Notes under the pieces: generated by a model
What the model saw: only the letters and a program-made list of their open reading frames with translations
The model's database searches: none
Told to the model about the DNA's origin: nothing
Program-made: the position numbers and the translations under genes
Source of the DNA: Eurosta solidaginis
Taxonomy: Eukaryota > Arthropoda > Insecta > Diptera > Tephritidae
Assembly (NCBI RefSeq): GCF_040869045.1
Contig: NC_090319.1
Location: 52,362,779 to 52,426,778, forward strand
Length of the DNA: 64,000 bases
Direction of reading: 5' to 3'
Part shown: piece after piece, positions 45,241 through 56,861 of the stretch
Layout: the number at the start of each line of letters is the position of its first letter
How positions within the stretch are numbered: the stretch's first letter is position 1

Positions 45241-46800
45241 AACAACAACAAAGCAATCATTGTATGTATGTAGCTGCGGCAGTGGCTTTGTATATCCTTC
45301 ACTGTGTAATGTTGCCAATGCATTGTTGTCATATTTTTCCGCTTTTTAGGCAGGCGTTGCTACCTGTTTTTGCATGCATGCAATTTGCAAATTGTTATTT
45401 TTGCTGCTGTTGCTAGCTACCCTTTCCCCTTCACATTTTCACTTTACCATTTTTTTACTTGCTCAAGGCTATTCACAGACATGTCTAGCAGCAGCTGTGT
45501 GGCAATTATAATTACAACAACTTTTAGTTGCAAGCTGTGTGCAATTTCGTACGAACGAACACCTTAAATGTACGCGCGCTGCTCCTACAGGCGTTGTACG
45601 CCTTGAAATATGCCACGCGAAAATTACTACATAATTTTGCAAAACATTTGCTTGTGTTGGTGTGTAAACGCGTTTATTTTCATGTGTGTATGTAGTTGGT
45701 TTTATGTCTGCTGTTTGCAATTTACTGCAATGGCAATAACATTTATCTGTTATACTACACACATTCATACGTGTCTATAACTTTGTTTGTAAGCGTGGCA
45801 GATGTTCACATGTTTTCACTTACATACTTACATAAGTACGCACTTGTGTGCAAATGAGTGCAATGAGCATGAAATTGCATTAACTTTTTTTTTTTTTTGA
45901 ATATTTAAGTTGTTATTTTTTTGTATTGCTTGGCGTGTGTTCTATTTTTAATGAGTAAGGCACAATTAAAATCGCCTGCATTATGCAAAGGTAAATATGC
46001 CTACTTGAAGCTCAATTTTTGTCTGAAGAAAGCATAATGAATGCTCATAACTGTAAATTAATTCTTTTGTAGTTGTATGCATTCGTAACATTAATATCTT
46101 TGCAATAAATATAAATTTGCAATTTTAAGCAAAAACCTAGGTAAGCGTATAAGTACATACATATTGCAACGAATTTTGGGGAGTTCCTGATAATTTTCTA
46201 GGCCTCAGCTAACATACGAAGTGCTGAACTATCGAATTAAAAACTCCAATATTCAGCATTGCAAAACGGACTTTATTTGGACTACTTTGGGAGTAGCACT
46301 TCACAATCACAATTACAATTCACTAATAGCGTGTTTAAATCAAACTGATTCATTATCGCTTGCACCGCGCTACTTTTATACGGTCAGTTAGCCTCGTTCA
46401 CCTATTTCTCCTAAAGTCTAGTATTTTCACGAACATGCATACTGGAACAATTGTATCTCATACTTGGTTATTTAGCAATATGCGTGTGCATGTGTGAGTA
46501 ACAACTTCTGCTCTTAGCTGATGACTACATATGTGTATGTGAAATAATCTCTTTGCTTCAAGCTGATGGTTATGTGTGTGGAACGTTCTTCGTTGCCTTT
46601 TACATAATTGTGGCTGCTTGCTTTAATGCGTACATGTACATAAGTGTGGCTGCTTGCTGGTTTTGTTGTTGTGATTATTTACTCACGTCATTGTGATGCT
46701 AATATTCGCCACAATATATACTCGTACATATAAAAACTTTACGCTAAAGGCGATATGAGTTATCATTTTCAACTATGAACGCGTGCTCACGATAAACCAG
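45241..46800. other. Unassigned stretch
   Basis: Moderately A/T-rich with GTGTGT patches. No exon with convincing splice sites and no element ends were seen. Confidence 0.45.
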
Positions 46801-46810
46801 CACCAATATA

Positions 46811-47579
46811 TTGTCGGTCCCAACGAAGAATAATACGTTTCAGCTGATTTCCAAAAAACTCTTGGGGGGCATTCAACGACTCCTAAAAACTATCCCGACA
46901 GCAGCATTGCATACCATTCTATATATGCCGCTTGTAGGCATAATGGCCAAAAATATCTCGTTAGCAACTGCAACAAGGTTTAAGGTCTCTAATGGCAGCT
47001 TGCGTACAGGTCTTTGGTCATTGTAGTATAGCTCTATATAATATGGTCCCATGCGTGAACTTCGAAATAGATCTTAGGACCACAATTGAGCCGGAACGTG
47101 GCACAGAAGGTGATGCAGAAATGGCAGAACATATTATGCATACACGTGCATACACGATGGTTCAAAATTAGCGGAAGTGGTCGAGTCTGCTGTTTACTGT
47201 GTCGACCCAGAAAAAAGTACATTCCCCAGGCGGTCAGATTACTGCAGCGTCTTGCAGGCGGAAATTACAGCAGTGAAAAAAGCAGCAGAAATTCTGGAGG
47301 AAGCGTGCTTAAGTTGCAGTACCGTCAATATAAATTGACAGTCAGGCGGCCATTAAGGCAATAATTTCAAACAGTACTTCATAAAGAAGTGTTCTGGAAT
47401 GCAAAGAAGCATTAGAGAAACTTCGTTCAGGCCGAACCGTACACCTATACTGGGTTTCCGGTCATAGAGGGATAGAAGGTAATGAATAAGCCGATGAGTT
47501 GGTAAAAGAGGGTGCATCACTCGCTAAAATGACGGTAGATGTCCCAATCCGTTTGGGAGAAATCAAAAGAGCACAGATT
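46811..47579 (+). mobile_element. LINE-A copy, upstream half (interrupted)
   Basis: On + it reads LLKTIPTAALHTILYMPL..IMAKNISLATATR (RT end), then DSQAAIKAIISN, KLRSGRTVHLYWVSGHRG, GNE.ADELVKEGASLAK and DVPIRLGEIKRAQ (RNase H). Stops and frameshifts are frequent. Homology stops at GAGCACAGATTAAG, where a LINE-B copy begins on the other strand. Confidence 0.8.
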
Positions 47580-48165
47580 AAGTTAGGTTACGTGGTAGCT
47601 GCTCTGATAGGGGAAGCTCACTTGGACGACATGAAGGTCCGTTGTGATACCACGTACAATAAAATAATGACGACGTAGCTATAGCTTCTTAGAGAAGGAA
47701 TTCCCCTTGGACAGTGCCCTGTCAAAATCCCAATGACAATTGATAGATGAGCATTTGTGAACGCAATTATTTCGGCAGACCTCCTACCATCCGCTCCCTG
47801 CCAAAAAGATCTTGCTGCCCTGCAGGAGGTTGTGTCCGCGCAACGCTTGCTGAGCTGACTCGAAGCCCATCTTTACAGGAACAAAACACAGGTAGAAAGC
47901 GGAGTCTCGAAATACCTACAGCCATCATCTCCGGTTCAGTTGTACTGATGCGGGCTAAGAGATCCGCTTTAGAGCAGCTCGGACACTCCCAGACCACCCT
48001 CGATCACACCATAGTTGAACTCATGGCCTTGATATCCTCTTGGCTATCAGAGTAGATGTTACATTTCGTAACCGTAACCCCCCTCAGTTACTTTTCCGTC
48101 CAACTTTGATCCATCCGTGAAGAAATTAACCGGTCCCCTGTCCCAGATGAGGAGACAGGATGGTG
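47580..48165 (-). mobile_element. LINE-B copy nested inside LINE-A
   Basis: The + strand edge GTTAGGTTACGTGGTAGC and the UTR CCGTTGTGATACCACGTACA match the 3' end of LINE-B at 38566-38640. The - strand then gives LLARISTTEPEMMAVGI and RGPVNFFTDGSKLDGKV (RNase H start with an intact TDGS). Internal RNase H sequence is deleted. LINE-A sequence resumes on the other side. Confidence 0.75.
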
Positions 48166-48595
48166 ATCCATAAAGGAGGATGATCCATCGAGCAGAAAAG
48201 ATATGTACAGTAGCGGGGGCTGCAAAAATTTTTAAGATCATGTTCCAGTTTGAGATGAGACTCACAAAGTGGCTCACATCTCTTAAGAGGGAATAGTTAA
48301 GGCTCACGATGAGGATAATAATTGGACAGTGCCTTCTGGCGTCACATTCCGTGTCCAGGCTCCGGCTTTTAGGGGTGGCAGAGCTGCCAGATCTCAATGC
48401 AGCGGTTAATCTAGGTGTTGAAAAGGTCTAGTATTTGACAAGTAGACGGAGTGATTTTATATATCACAAATCCTCGCACCTGATAGGGATACTTCCGTTT
48501 GGTCGTCTAACAAATTCTGGTTACACTATGGACACATTCACTTTACGTCAGGTCTTTATTGACCGGCCAGTTTAACCTTACCTAACAGAAATTTG
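48166..48595 (+). mobile_element. LINE-A copy, downstream half
   Basis: Continues the protein from EQKRYVQ-like sequence (LINE-A has DQAGKAWVQARGCK) into KIMFQFEMRLTKWLTSLKRE. The 3' UTR with CAGGTCTTTATTGACCGG comes next, ending at TTTAACCTTACCTAAC near 48586. Together with 46811-47579 it is one + strand copy split by LINE-B. Confidence 0.8.
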
Positions 48596-48700
48596 ATTCA
48601 ATTCTAAATTTGGTACAAAAATAAATATTTTTGCTTCAATACATCTCAGTAAACAATATTTTTGGATTTATTATTGGAGAGATATGAGCAAATTTGTAAC

Positions 48701-50065
48701 TCTAACGTGGTAAAATTTGCCCATGATCTTAGAAATTTTGTAGCCCCTCGTTTCTCTCCTCGCTTTGTTTGTTAACAGATCATATGCTCCTTTTGATTTC
48801 TCCCAAACTAATTTGGAGATCTACCCCCTCGATTCAACGAGTACTGCATCCTCTTTTGCCTACTTATCAGCCTTTTCATTACCTTCTAACATTTTATGTC
48901 CGTAAAACCAGTACAAATGTATGGTCGGGCCTGATCGAAGTCTCATAATGCCTCTTTGCATTCCTGGACATGGCTTAATGATGTACCCTGTGATATTATT
49001 GCCTTAATTACTGCCTGACTATCAATTAATATGTTCACGCGACTGCCGCTTAAACACGCTTTATTAAGAAATTCAGGTGCTTTTTGATGGCTACAATTTC
49101 CACCTGAAAGACACAGCAGTAATTTGGCAGCCTTCGGGTTCAACTTATTTCTGGAACGCTATAGGAAACAGCAGACCCGAACCCTCTTCTTAATTTGGTA
49201 AGATATACATCTGTATATTATCGTCTGCCACTTCCGCACTCCTGCGCCAACCCTACGGCTCTATTGTGGCCCCAAGATCTTATTCAACACTCAATCGCGC
49301 GATTGTGTAGTCTGTTCGCCGTATATTTAATGGAGCTATACTTCTGTCGCCATGCGGCCTGCAGTCAAGCTGCCCCGAGGTCTTTGGCCTAGTTGCAGTT
49401 GTCAACGCTCTATTTCTGCCCATTAATGGCTTGCAATACTGCTATCGAGGTAGTTTTTAGGGCTCTCGTTGTGCAAATATTGATAATCTGCATACCTTCT
49501 TAAAGTTTTTTGATAAACGCACTTTTTTGTGTGGCTGTATACCAAACTAGGCCCCCATAGTAAAGTGTGGGCTTAACAATCGCTGCAAATACCCAATGTG
49601 AAAGTTTGTGTGATAGGCTCACTTGTATCTTAGTACTCTATTGCATGCATACAGCGCGACGGAGGCTATATTCGCTTTATTTTCCTCATGGATTTTCTAT
49701 GCCAGCTTACTATATTGCTTAATTCCTAGACATTTCTTGGTGTATTTTTCTTTCAGGGTTACCCCCCAAATCTTGGGCGCAGTCAATTAGCCTTATATAT
49801 CCTAGTAAATAATACTAGATCGGTTTTTGCCGCGTTACCTGTTGACTCGACGTCAGATGCCTAAGCATGTACATCCTGCAGCGCCTGATCCATCAGGAAG
49901 CTGATTGTTGGTATTCATCAACCGCCTATTATGACTGAAACGTCATATACAAACGCCGTGAAATTTACTGGTCTTCTGTCGAACCGCCTAAGTAATTAGT
50001 TGATGGTCAGCGTCCACAGCAACGATTTCGTGTCCTCGTATAGACCCCATTGCGGCATCATCAAT
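48701..50065 (-). mobile_element. LINE-A copy, inverted, heavily decayed
   Basis: The - strand carries the RT region near 49960 (KFTAFVYDVSVII, the FADD box now VYD), the thumb near 49560 and RNase H near 49150-48950 (SRVNILIDSQAVIKAI with its Asp retained). The KRGATKFLRSWANFT end lies near 48720. The frame is broken throughout. It ends just upstream of the host exon region. Confidence 0.75.
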
Positions 50066-50340
50066 GTAATTTTTCGTTCTCGAACGAAACACCGAAACCG
50101 GTTTGTTCCCAAACCTAATTTGACAGGGAATGGTGGAAAATCGTTCTAGTATACATCGAAAAAAAAAAGCTGAAATTGTTACAGACTATCTTCTTGGATT
50201 TCCTGAACAATATTTTAAACACACCAAAAGTAACAAACCACACAATTTTTTTTTGACCCACCCTAATGTATTAACATTAATAGTTATGCCAAAGTTTTTA
50301 AATTTTCAATGCACCACCTTCAACACATTTCATCTTTCTC
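50066..50340 (+). other. Presumed intron end upstream of the terminal exon
   Basis: No repeat is recognised. Although the frame is open from 50130, composition changes sharply at the splice acceptor: this part is A/T-rich and encodes no low-complexity Q/S/T sequence. It is therefore read as intron, not coding. Confidence 0.6.
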
Positions 50341-50359
50341 TTTGTTTTTCTCATTCCAG
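50341..50359 (+). other. 3' splice site (acceptor)
   Basis: TTTGTTTTTCTCATTCCAG is a strong polypyrimidine tract ending in CAG, directly before the change to codon-like, Q/S/T-rich sequence. Confidence 0.75.
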
Positions 50360-51392
50360 CTCAAACAGTAAATTAAATGCGGATATGCATGAAGAAAGTT
50401 GTGAACTAGAAAGAACTTCTTCTGAACAAGGGGAGGAAGATACAAGCCCATATATGCGCACACATACCTTTTATCAGCAACCGTTAACACAGCAACAACA
50501 TATACAAATGGCGCGTTCGGCATCAGCGACATACGTGTCATCAATGTCACCGTCAACAACACCGCCACCACCACTACTACAACAACAAACACAACAATAC
50601 CAGCTCACAACAATACCAACAGAACTGCTGAACTCAAACTCAGCAGAGGAATTGACAGCATACCAACAACAAAAACAATACACACACTATCAGCAACAAC
50701 AACAATTTCAACTAGAACGAATGACTTCCGCTACCGTTATTAGTAGCAACATTAACCCCTCAACCACCGCCAGCCGCTCGAATGACACATCTCGTAAACG
50801 ACAACAACAAAAGTTACGAAGATTACGCGAATTGCATTCGCTTGCCTTGGAAGGTGGTGATACAGCACGAGGTTATTGCTCTTGTGATGAGCAATGGACA
50901 TCATCATCACCACCCACATCTGCATCGCCGACACTATCGAGCAACAACGAAGGACATGACAAGACATCCGATGGAAGCGAAAGCAATGAAATAACAACAA
51001 CAACAACTGTGACTAAAGCAAAATCTGCAATGGCTGCCGAAAGGATGGCAGGAAGCGCATACAACCAAATAAGCGTGAAAACCGAAACGGACCGTTTGGC
51101 CGTCGGCAATAATGATGACGATAATAATAGGCGAACGAAGCAACAACTAAAATACAATAACAATAGCAACAACAGCTGTAGTGGCAACATGTGGAAGGGA
51201 GCGCGCGCAAATGAGGTTGCTAAAGCAGCAACAGCTGTAGTGGCAGCGAGAGCAATTGGCACAACATCAACCGCAGCGATGCCGACAGCGGGTAATGCGG
51301 TGAATGGTGGTGTGCGTAAACCAGTGCCAGCAGCGCGCCTTAAGCAACAGCATCATGTGCGCTTTTCGGATGAAAAGAATTTCTCCGATTAG
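50360..51392 (+). CDS. 3'-terminal exon of a Q/S/T/N-rich protein, unidentified
   Basis: The exon encodes the last 343 residues and ends in TAG at 51390-51392. The first base completes a split codon, so the intron is phase 2. Composition is low-complexity: Q-rich near residues 35-105 (QQPLTQQQHIQ, QQQQQFQ), then a basic helix-like RKRQQQKLRRLRELHSLALE and GYCSCDEQW. S/T-rich and N-rich (YNNNSNNS) tracts and an Ala-rich AKAATAVVAARAIG follow. The C-terminus is VRFSDEKNFSD. No membrane segment or catalytic domain is seen, so it is probably a disordered tail of a larger protein whose other exons lie outside the window or across long introns. An in-frame ATG at 50385 is an alternative start. I do not recognise the family. 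Confidence 0.7.
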
Positions 51393-51453
51393 TTTGGTAT
51401 GATGTGCGAAAAAAAGCGAAAAATTAAAAGCAGGTTAAAAGTAGAACACAAAA

Positions 51454-51459
51454 AATAAA
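51454..51459 (+). terminator. Candidate polyadenylation signal
   Basis: AATAAA lies 62 bp after the stop codon of the + strand terminal exon. A later site is possible because the region is A-rich to 51600. Confidence 0.5.
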
Positions 51460-51619
51460 CAAAAAAATGTAACCTTATAAAAAGCAGAGCAACAAAATTA
51501 GGAAAAAGATAAAAAAGTTGTAGAGATAAAAGAGCAACAAAAAATTAGCAAGAATTCAGCCAATTATTCGGCTTCATTAAAAATTTTACGAATTTTTTTT
51601 TTTTTTTTTTATTCTTCTA

Positions 51620-53000
51620 GAATATAAGCGAGAATTTAGAGAATCGAGTAATCAACACCATAGCTGTTCGCGAGATTCTCGAATCTCGAAATGTTCGTAA
51701 AATTTTTGAGCTCCTCGACATTCAATTTTGTAGCTGGATTGCTAAAGGTATATCTAGAGATAACGATTACGTCTCGTATATAAGCGAGAATTTCGAGACT
51801 CAAAAATCGCAAACTGGATTTCTCCCGAGATTCTCGGATATCAAAATTCTTGTAAAACTCCCGAGCTTCTCGACATTCCATTAGGTGGCGGATTTGCCAG
51901 TATTATATGAAGATATACCGATTCCTTCTCGAACTCAAGCGAGAATTTCGAGACTCCAGAAATCGCAAACAAGGCTTTTCCCGAGATTCTCGAATCTAAA
52001 AATACTCTTAAAACTCTCAAACTTCTCGACATTCCATTAGGTTGCTGATTAGCCAGTATTATATAAAGATATAACGTTTTGTTCTCGAACTCAAGCGAGA
52101 ATTTCAGGACTCGAGAAATCGCAAACTGGGCTTCTCCCGAGATTCTCGGATATCAAAATACTAGTAATACTCCCGAGCTTCTTGACATTTCATTAGGTTG
52201 CTGATTTGCCAGTATTATATGAAGAAATAACGATACCTTCTCGAACTCAAGCGAGAATTTCGAGACGCGAGAAGTCGCAAACTAGGCTTCTCCCGAGATT
52301 TTCGAATCTCAAAATACTCGTAAAACTCTCAAGCTTCTCGACATTTCATTAGGTTACTGTTTTGGCAGTATTATATATATATATAACGAATTCATCTCGT
52401 ATACAAGCTAGAATTTCGGGACTCGAGGTGTCGGGAACTTGCCTTCTCTCGAAATTTTCGAATCTCAAAACACTCGTTTCAGTTGCTGCTTTGCCTGTAT
52501 TATATGTAGAGATACTTACTTCTTCTCGAACAAAAGCGATAATTTCGAGACTCGAGAAAGCGAAAACTTGACATCTCATGAGAAACTCGAATCTCGAAAT
52601 AATAGTAAATCTTTGATCTTCTCTTCATTTAATGTAGTCATCGCATTTCCAGTATTATATTTATCCCTTACGGTTTCTTCAAAAATGCAATCGGTAATTT
52701 CGAGACTCGAGAAGTAGAGATCCTCAAATTTCGAAATATTCGTAAGGCTCGTAAGCTTCTCGACATTCATTTTAGCCGCTTCATTACCAGTAGTATAAGT
52801 AGAGCTTACACGCTTCAATTACGCGATTAGAGAAGTTGAGAACTCGGCATATTACGATATTCTCGTATATTGAAATGCTGGGAACGTTTGCGAGCTTCTC
52901 AGCATTCAATTTAGTTTTTGTAACGCCAGTATTATAAGTAAAGCTTACAATTTCTTCTCGAATTAAGCGAAATTTTCGAGAACAAATCATAAGCTCTATA
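51620..53000. repeat. Satellite with 156-bp monomer, type 1
   Basis: The CTTCTCGACATT anchor falls at 51711 (variant), 51866, 52022, 52178 and 52334, giving periods of 155-156 bp. Units contain GCGAGAATTTCGAGACTC, TCTCCCGAGATTCTCG and CCAGTATTATAT, and are rich in CTCGAG/TTCTCGAA half-palindromes. About nine units are present and decay toward 53000. It begins about 160 bp after the candidate polyadenylation signal of the host exon. Chance frames on both strands are not genes. Confidence 0.95.
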
Positions 53001-53435
53001 ATATATTGCCACTATATCAATAAAATTAAATATGTAGAAACTAGCGAGCCTTAAAAATGATAATTTGCCATGTGCCATCTAGCGAACTGTGTTAAACCGT
53101 CATAGAACTTTGAATCACGTTCTGATTTTCAGGTATCGAGCTCACTGAGAAGTTACCTAAAAGTCAATAGCGAAATTCGAAATCTCGTAAGAATTTCCGA
53201 ATTATCTCGACCAGTGCGCAACCTACCGGTAATGTTTCCTCATTTTGTTGCATTGTGACGGTGTTCTTAATTAAGTGTAAGGTTTCAATTTGTTTACGCT
53301 CTGCGCCATGGCATCAAGTCGATGAATGTGGCGACTTTAACTCCAGGCTGGGCAAGAAAGAAGTCATTATTCCTACAGGAAAATTTAGTCTGCACGAAAT
53401 AAAGCCAACCGCTGATGCTTTCAAAATATTGTCAG
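53001..53435. other. Unassigned stretch
   Basis: No coding exon or repeat is recognised between the first 156-bp array and a decayed satellite block. Confidence 0.5.
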
Positions 53436-53890
53436 CGTGATTTGCAATAGTTTGGATTATTTTCAAGGTCATTTCGGAACTCTCCCCAGGTTTTTGCGGT
53501 ATTGCTTTCGGGACAATTTTGATATCGTTTCTGAAAGGTGTTTGGGATTATTTCAGGATCATTGTGCGAACATCTTGATTGTGATCATCTATCCTTTTTG
53601 GGTCACTTCCACTTCTTGATAGTTTGTGGATGGGTTTCGATACCATTTCGGAACTTTTTCGCGATTATTTATGTTATCGCTTCATAACTTTGGTAATATT
53701 TCAAAACAATATCAGGATGATTTTGAGTTAATATTGGTTCATTTTGTAATTATTTTCGTGACAAACACTCTGAATCGTTTATCGAGCACTTCGGGACTAC
53801 ATACATCAGGAGTAGTTTCCGATTATTTCGAGATTACCGGCATGATTTTGTGATCAACTGGGGGCCCTTTGTGAACTATATCGGAAACAT
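53436..53890 (-). repeat. Diverged relative of the CCGAAATGAT satellite, inverted
   Basis: The + strand shows the complement of the vocabulary: CAAGGTCATTTCGGAAC, TTTCGGGACAATTTTG, GGGATTATTTCAGGATCAT and CGATACCATTTCGGAAC. It is opposite in orientation to the array at 1-3185. Confidence 0.65.
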
Positions 53891-54230
53891 TTTCTAAATT
53901 ATTGCGGGTAAAGGTGCTTATACGTAACATGTTTTAAAATAGTTGCATACATTCATGAAATATGAAAAGGCCGGACCATTAAGATCTCAGAAGCAAAGAG
54001 GGAGGGGAAAAAGCGTGAGAGAGAATGAAGTAAGAGAAGAGGGAGTGGAAAAGAGATTAAATCCTGGAGATATATGTAATGAGTAAAAGCTAAATAATCT
54101 GCAGATGAAGAGCTTAGTCAAATTCGTCTGCTTTCATTTGTCGAACAGAGTTGAAACGTTTCCTTGAACATTTTTTTTATTACTTTATATTAAGTCGCTT
54201 TCATATTTGTCCCATCATTTCCATACGAAT
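53891..54230. other. Unassigned stretch
   Basis: Includes a purine-rich patch at 53990-54060 (GAGGGAGGGGAAAAAGCG, AGAGAATGAAG). No gene is seen. Confidence 0.5.
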
Positions 54231-56095
54231 TTTTGACCCATGGACAAGTCTTTTTCTGTAACTTCCCGTTGAGCAAGACACTTGATACTTAGAACATAGT
54301 TCAGATATTAGAGACATTACAATGCAAGTGAAAAATAAATCCGCTAAGTGGCGCAGGGATCGAAATATACAGAAAATCAATTTTAAAATGGAAATTTTGC
54401 GACCGACTTTTAACTAACTTCTCGGTGATCCAGAGACTTGAAACCTAGCACGTAGTTTGCGTGCCGATGACACTACAATTCGTGGAAAACAGAATGCCGC
54501 CAGTTGGCAGACGAATCGAGATAAACTAAAATCCCTGAAAATCCGTGAAAAAACGCAGGGAATCTTCCAATCGATTTTTGAGTAACTTCCCGGTGAGCTG
54601 GAAATATGAAACTTGAACCGTAAGTCAGAACCCGGTGACAATGCAATATTTTATCAAAAAAATTCAGCTAGGTGGCGCATGGATCGAGATATTAGTAAAA
54701 TTTATTTTAATTTGGGAATTTTTCAATCCATTTTTAACTAACTTTCCGGTTACCTAGAGACTTGTAACTTAGCACATAGTTCGATACCCGCTGATAATAT
54801 AATTTATAGAAAACAAAGTTCCGCTAGGTGGCATGCTAATTGAGATAACTACAAATCCCTGAAAAACGAGGAGAATCTTGCGATCGATTTTTGAGTAACT
54901 TGCCTGTGAGCTAGAGACTTGAAACTTGAGCCGCGGGTCAGAACCCGGTGACAATGCAATATTTTATCAAAAAGTTCCGCTAGGTGGCGCATGGATCGAG
55001 ATATTTGGAAAATAAATTTTAATTTGGGAATCTTTCAATCCATTTTTAACTAACTTCCCGGTTAACTACAGACTTGTAGCTTTGCACATAGTTCGAGACG
55101 CGGTGACAATACAACTTACAGAAAACAAAATTCCGCTAGATGGCGCAGTAAGTGAGGTAACTACAAATCCTTGAAAAACGAGGGGAATCTTGCAATCGAT
55201 TTTTGAGTAACTTCCAGGTGAGCTGGAGATATGAAACTTGAGCCATAAGTCATAACCCGGTGACAATGCAATATTTTATCAAAAAATTCCGCTAGGTGGC
55301 GCATGGATCGAGATATTAGGAAAATTCAATTTAATTTGGGAATCTTTCAATCCATTTGTAACTAACTTCGCGGTTGCCCAGATACTTGTAACTTAGCACA
55401 TAGTTCGAGACCCGGTGACAATACAATTTATAGAAAACAAAGTTCCGCTAGGTGGCGTGCTAATTGAGATAACTACAAATCCTTGAAAAACGAAAGGAAT
55501 CTTGCGATCTATTTTTGAGTAATTTGCCGGTGAGCTAGAGACTTGAAACTTGGGCTGTGGGTGAGAACCCGGTGACAATGCAACATTTGATCAAAAAAAA
55601 ATTCGCTAGGTGGCACGCGGATCAAGATAGTAAGAAAACAAGTTTTAATTTGGGGATCTTTCAATCCATTTTTAACTAACTTACCGGTTACCTAGAGACT
55701 TGAAACTTGTCACTTAGTTAGAGGCCTGGTGACAATATAAATTATAGAAAACAAAGTTCCGCTAGGTGGCGCACTAGTCAAGATAACTGCATATCCTTTA
55801 AAAACGGGGGGGAATCTTGCTATTGATTTTCGAGCAACTTCCCCATGAGCTAGAGAAACTTGGGCCGTAAGTCAGAACCCGGTGACAATGCAATATTTTA
55901 TCAAAAAAATTCCGCTGGGTGGCGCATGGATCGGGATATTGAGAAAGCTAGTTTTAAATTGGAATCTTGCAATCGATTTTTAACTAACTTCGTGGATATC
56001 TAGAGACTTGAAACCCGAAATATAGTTTAAAACTCGGTGACAGTGCAATGTTTGATCAAAAAAATTGAGCTACATAACGCACAGGTCGAACACTT
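54231..56095. repeat. Satellite with 156-bp monomer in 312-bp dimers, type 2
   Basis: The GCTAGGTGG anchor (GCTAGATGG in the fourth) lies at 54667, 54823, 54979, 55135, 55291, 55447 and 55605. The period is exactly 156 bp for the first five intervals and 158 for the last. Alternate monomers differ (GGCGCATGGATCGAGATAT versus GGCGTGCTAATTGAGATAA), so the true unit is a 312-bp dimer. About twelve monomers are present. - strand frames of 61-75 codons recur every 312 bp as a consequence. Confidence 0.95.
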
Positions 56096-56128
56096 CATGG
56101 CTATACTCCTGTGTGTTGCAGGCGTTGT

Positions 56129-56305
56129 AGAATTCCACCTCGTTGAAGGCCCAGCTCAATGCACGTCCTTGCATACTTTAAGGCGTACGCGACTTTCACC
56201 ACGATTCTTTTAGACTTTCAGGCGTATGTGAATTTCACCACGATTTTCAGCTGTGCAAATTAAGTAGCTGACAAATCCTCTTGTTATGATACGAGGTGGA
56301 ATTCT
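56129..56305. mobile_element. 177-bp MITE with 15-bp TIRs and 5-bp TSD
   Basis: Perfect terminal inverted repeats AGAATTCCACCTCGT (56129-56143) and ACGAGGTGGAATTCT (56291-56305) are flanked by GTTGT on both sides (56124-56128 and 56306-56310). The interior has two ~38-bp direct repeats around CACCACGATT. It has no coding capacity. The superfamily is unassigned. Confidence 0.8.
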
Positions 56306-56448
56306 GTTGTCAGCGCAAATTCCACTTATTCTATTAAATCTTGCTATTTTGAACAAATAAATAAAGATAAGAATTTTCACTTAGGAATTACTTAAATTAC
56401 TAATCAAAGTTGCAATTGCCTTTTTGTAGGCAGTACTAAAAAATTGAA

Positions 56449-56861
56449 AATAAAAAGGTGGTAAAAAATGTTAAGGACTACCTTTATTTATATAAATGGG
56501 GCAAAAAATATGAGGCAATTTTTCCTTTAATACAGACACAGTCTTGTTGAATTTTGGCTAAAAGACTTTAACAGTAGCTCTTGTAAGAATTTTGGGATTT
56601 AAAATTAAAAAGGTAGAGCGCGTGCTTAAATTTTAAATAATCTATTGGTTAATCCCAAGTACATGGTTTGCCTTAAATTGAAAGATTGCGCTCCACCTTC
56701 ATAGTTTTAAATCCCAAAATTCTTTTATAAGAGCTATTGTTAAATCTTTTTAGTCAAAATTCAACAAGATTATGTCTGTATTAAAGGAAAAACTGCCTTC
56801 TATTTTTTGGTCCATTTATATAAAGGTAGTCCTTAAAATTTTTTTATCATCTTTTTATTTA
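56449..56861. mobile_element. Fold-back element, ~190-bp arms
   Basis: The left arm (56449-56635) and right arm (56680-56861) are reverse complements: GTTAAGGACTACCTTTATTT with TATAAAGGTAGTCCTTAAAA, and TTTTGGGATTTAAAATTAAA with AGTTTTAAATCCCAAAAT. GAATTTTGGCTAAAAGA also pairs with TTTTTAGTCAAAATTC. Divergence is roughly 10-15 percent by eye, and the loop is about 45 bp. As RNA it would form a long hairpin. Confidence 0.85.

Noticed and set aside
50873..51262. 129-residue - frame within the host exon
   Set aside because: It is an antisense shadow of the + strand CAA/CAG-rich exon, giving Leu/Cys/Val runs typical of reversed poly-Q.
54414..55578. Family of four small - strand genes (MSPGS... 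frames)
   Set aside because: They recur every 312 bp as part of the 156-bp satellite dimer.
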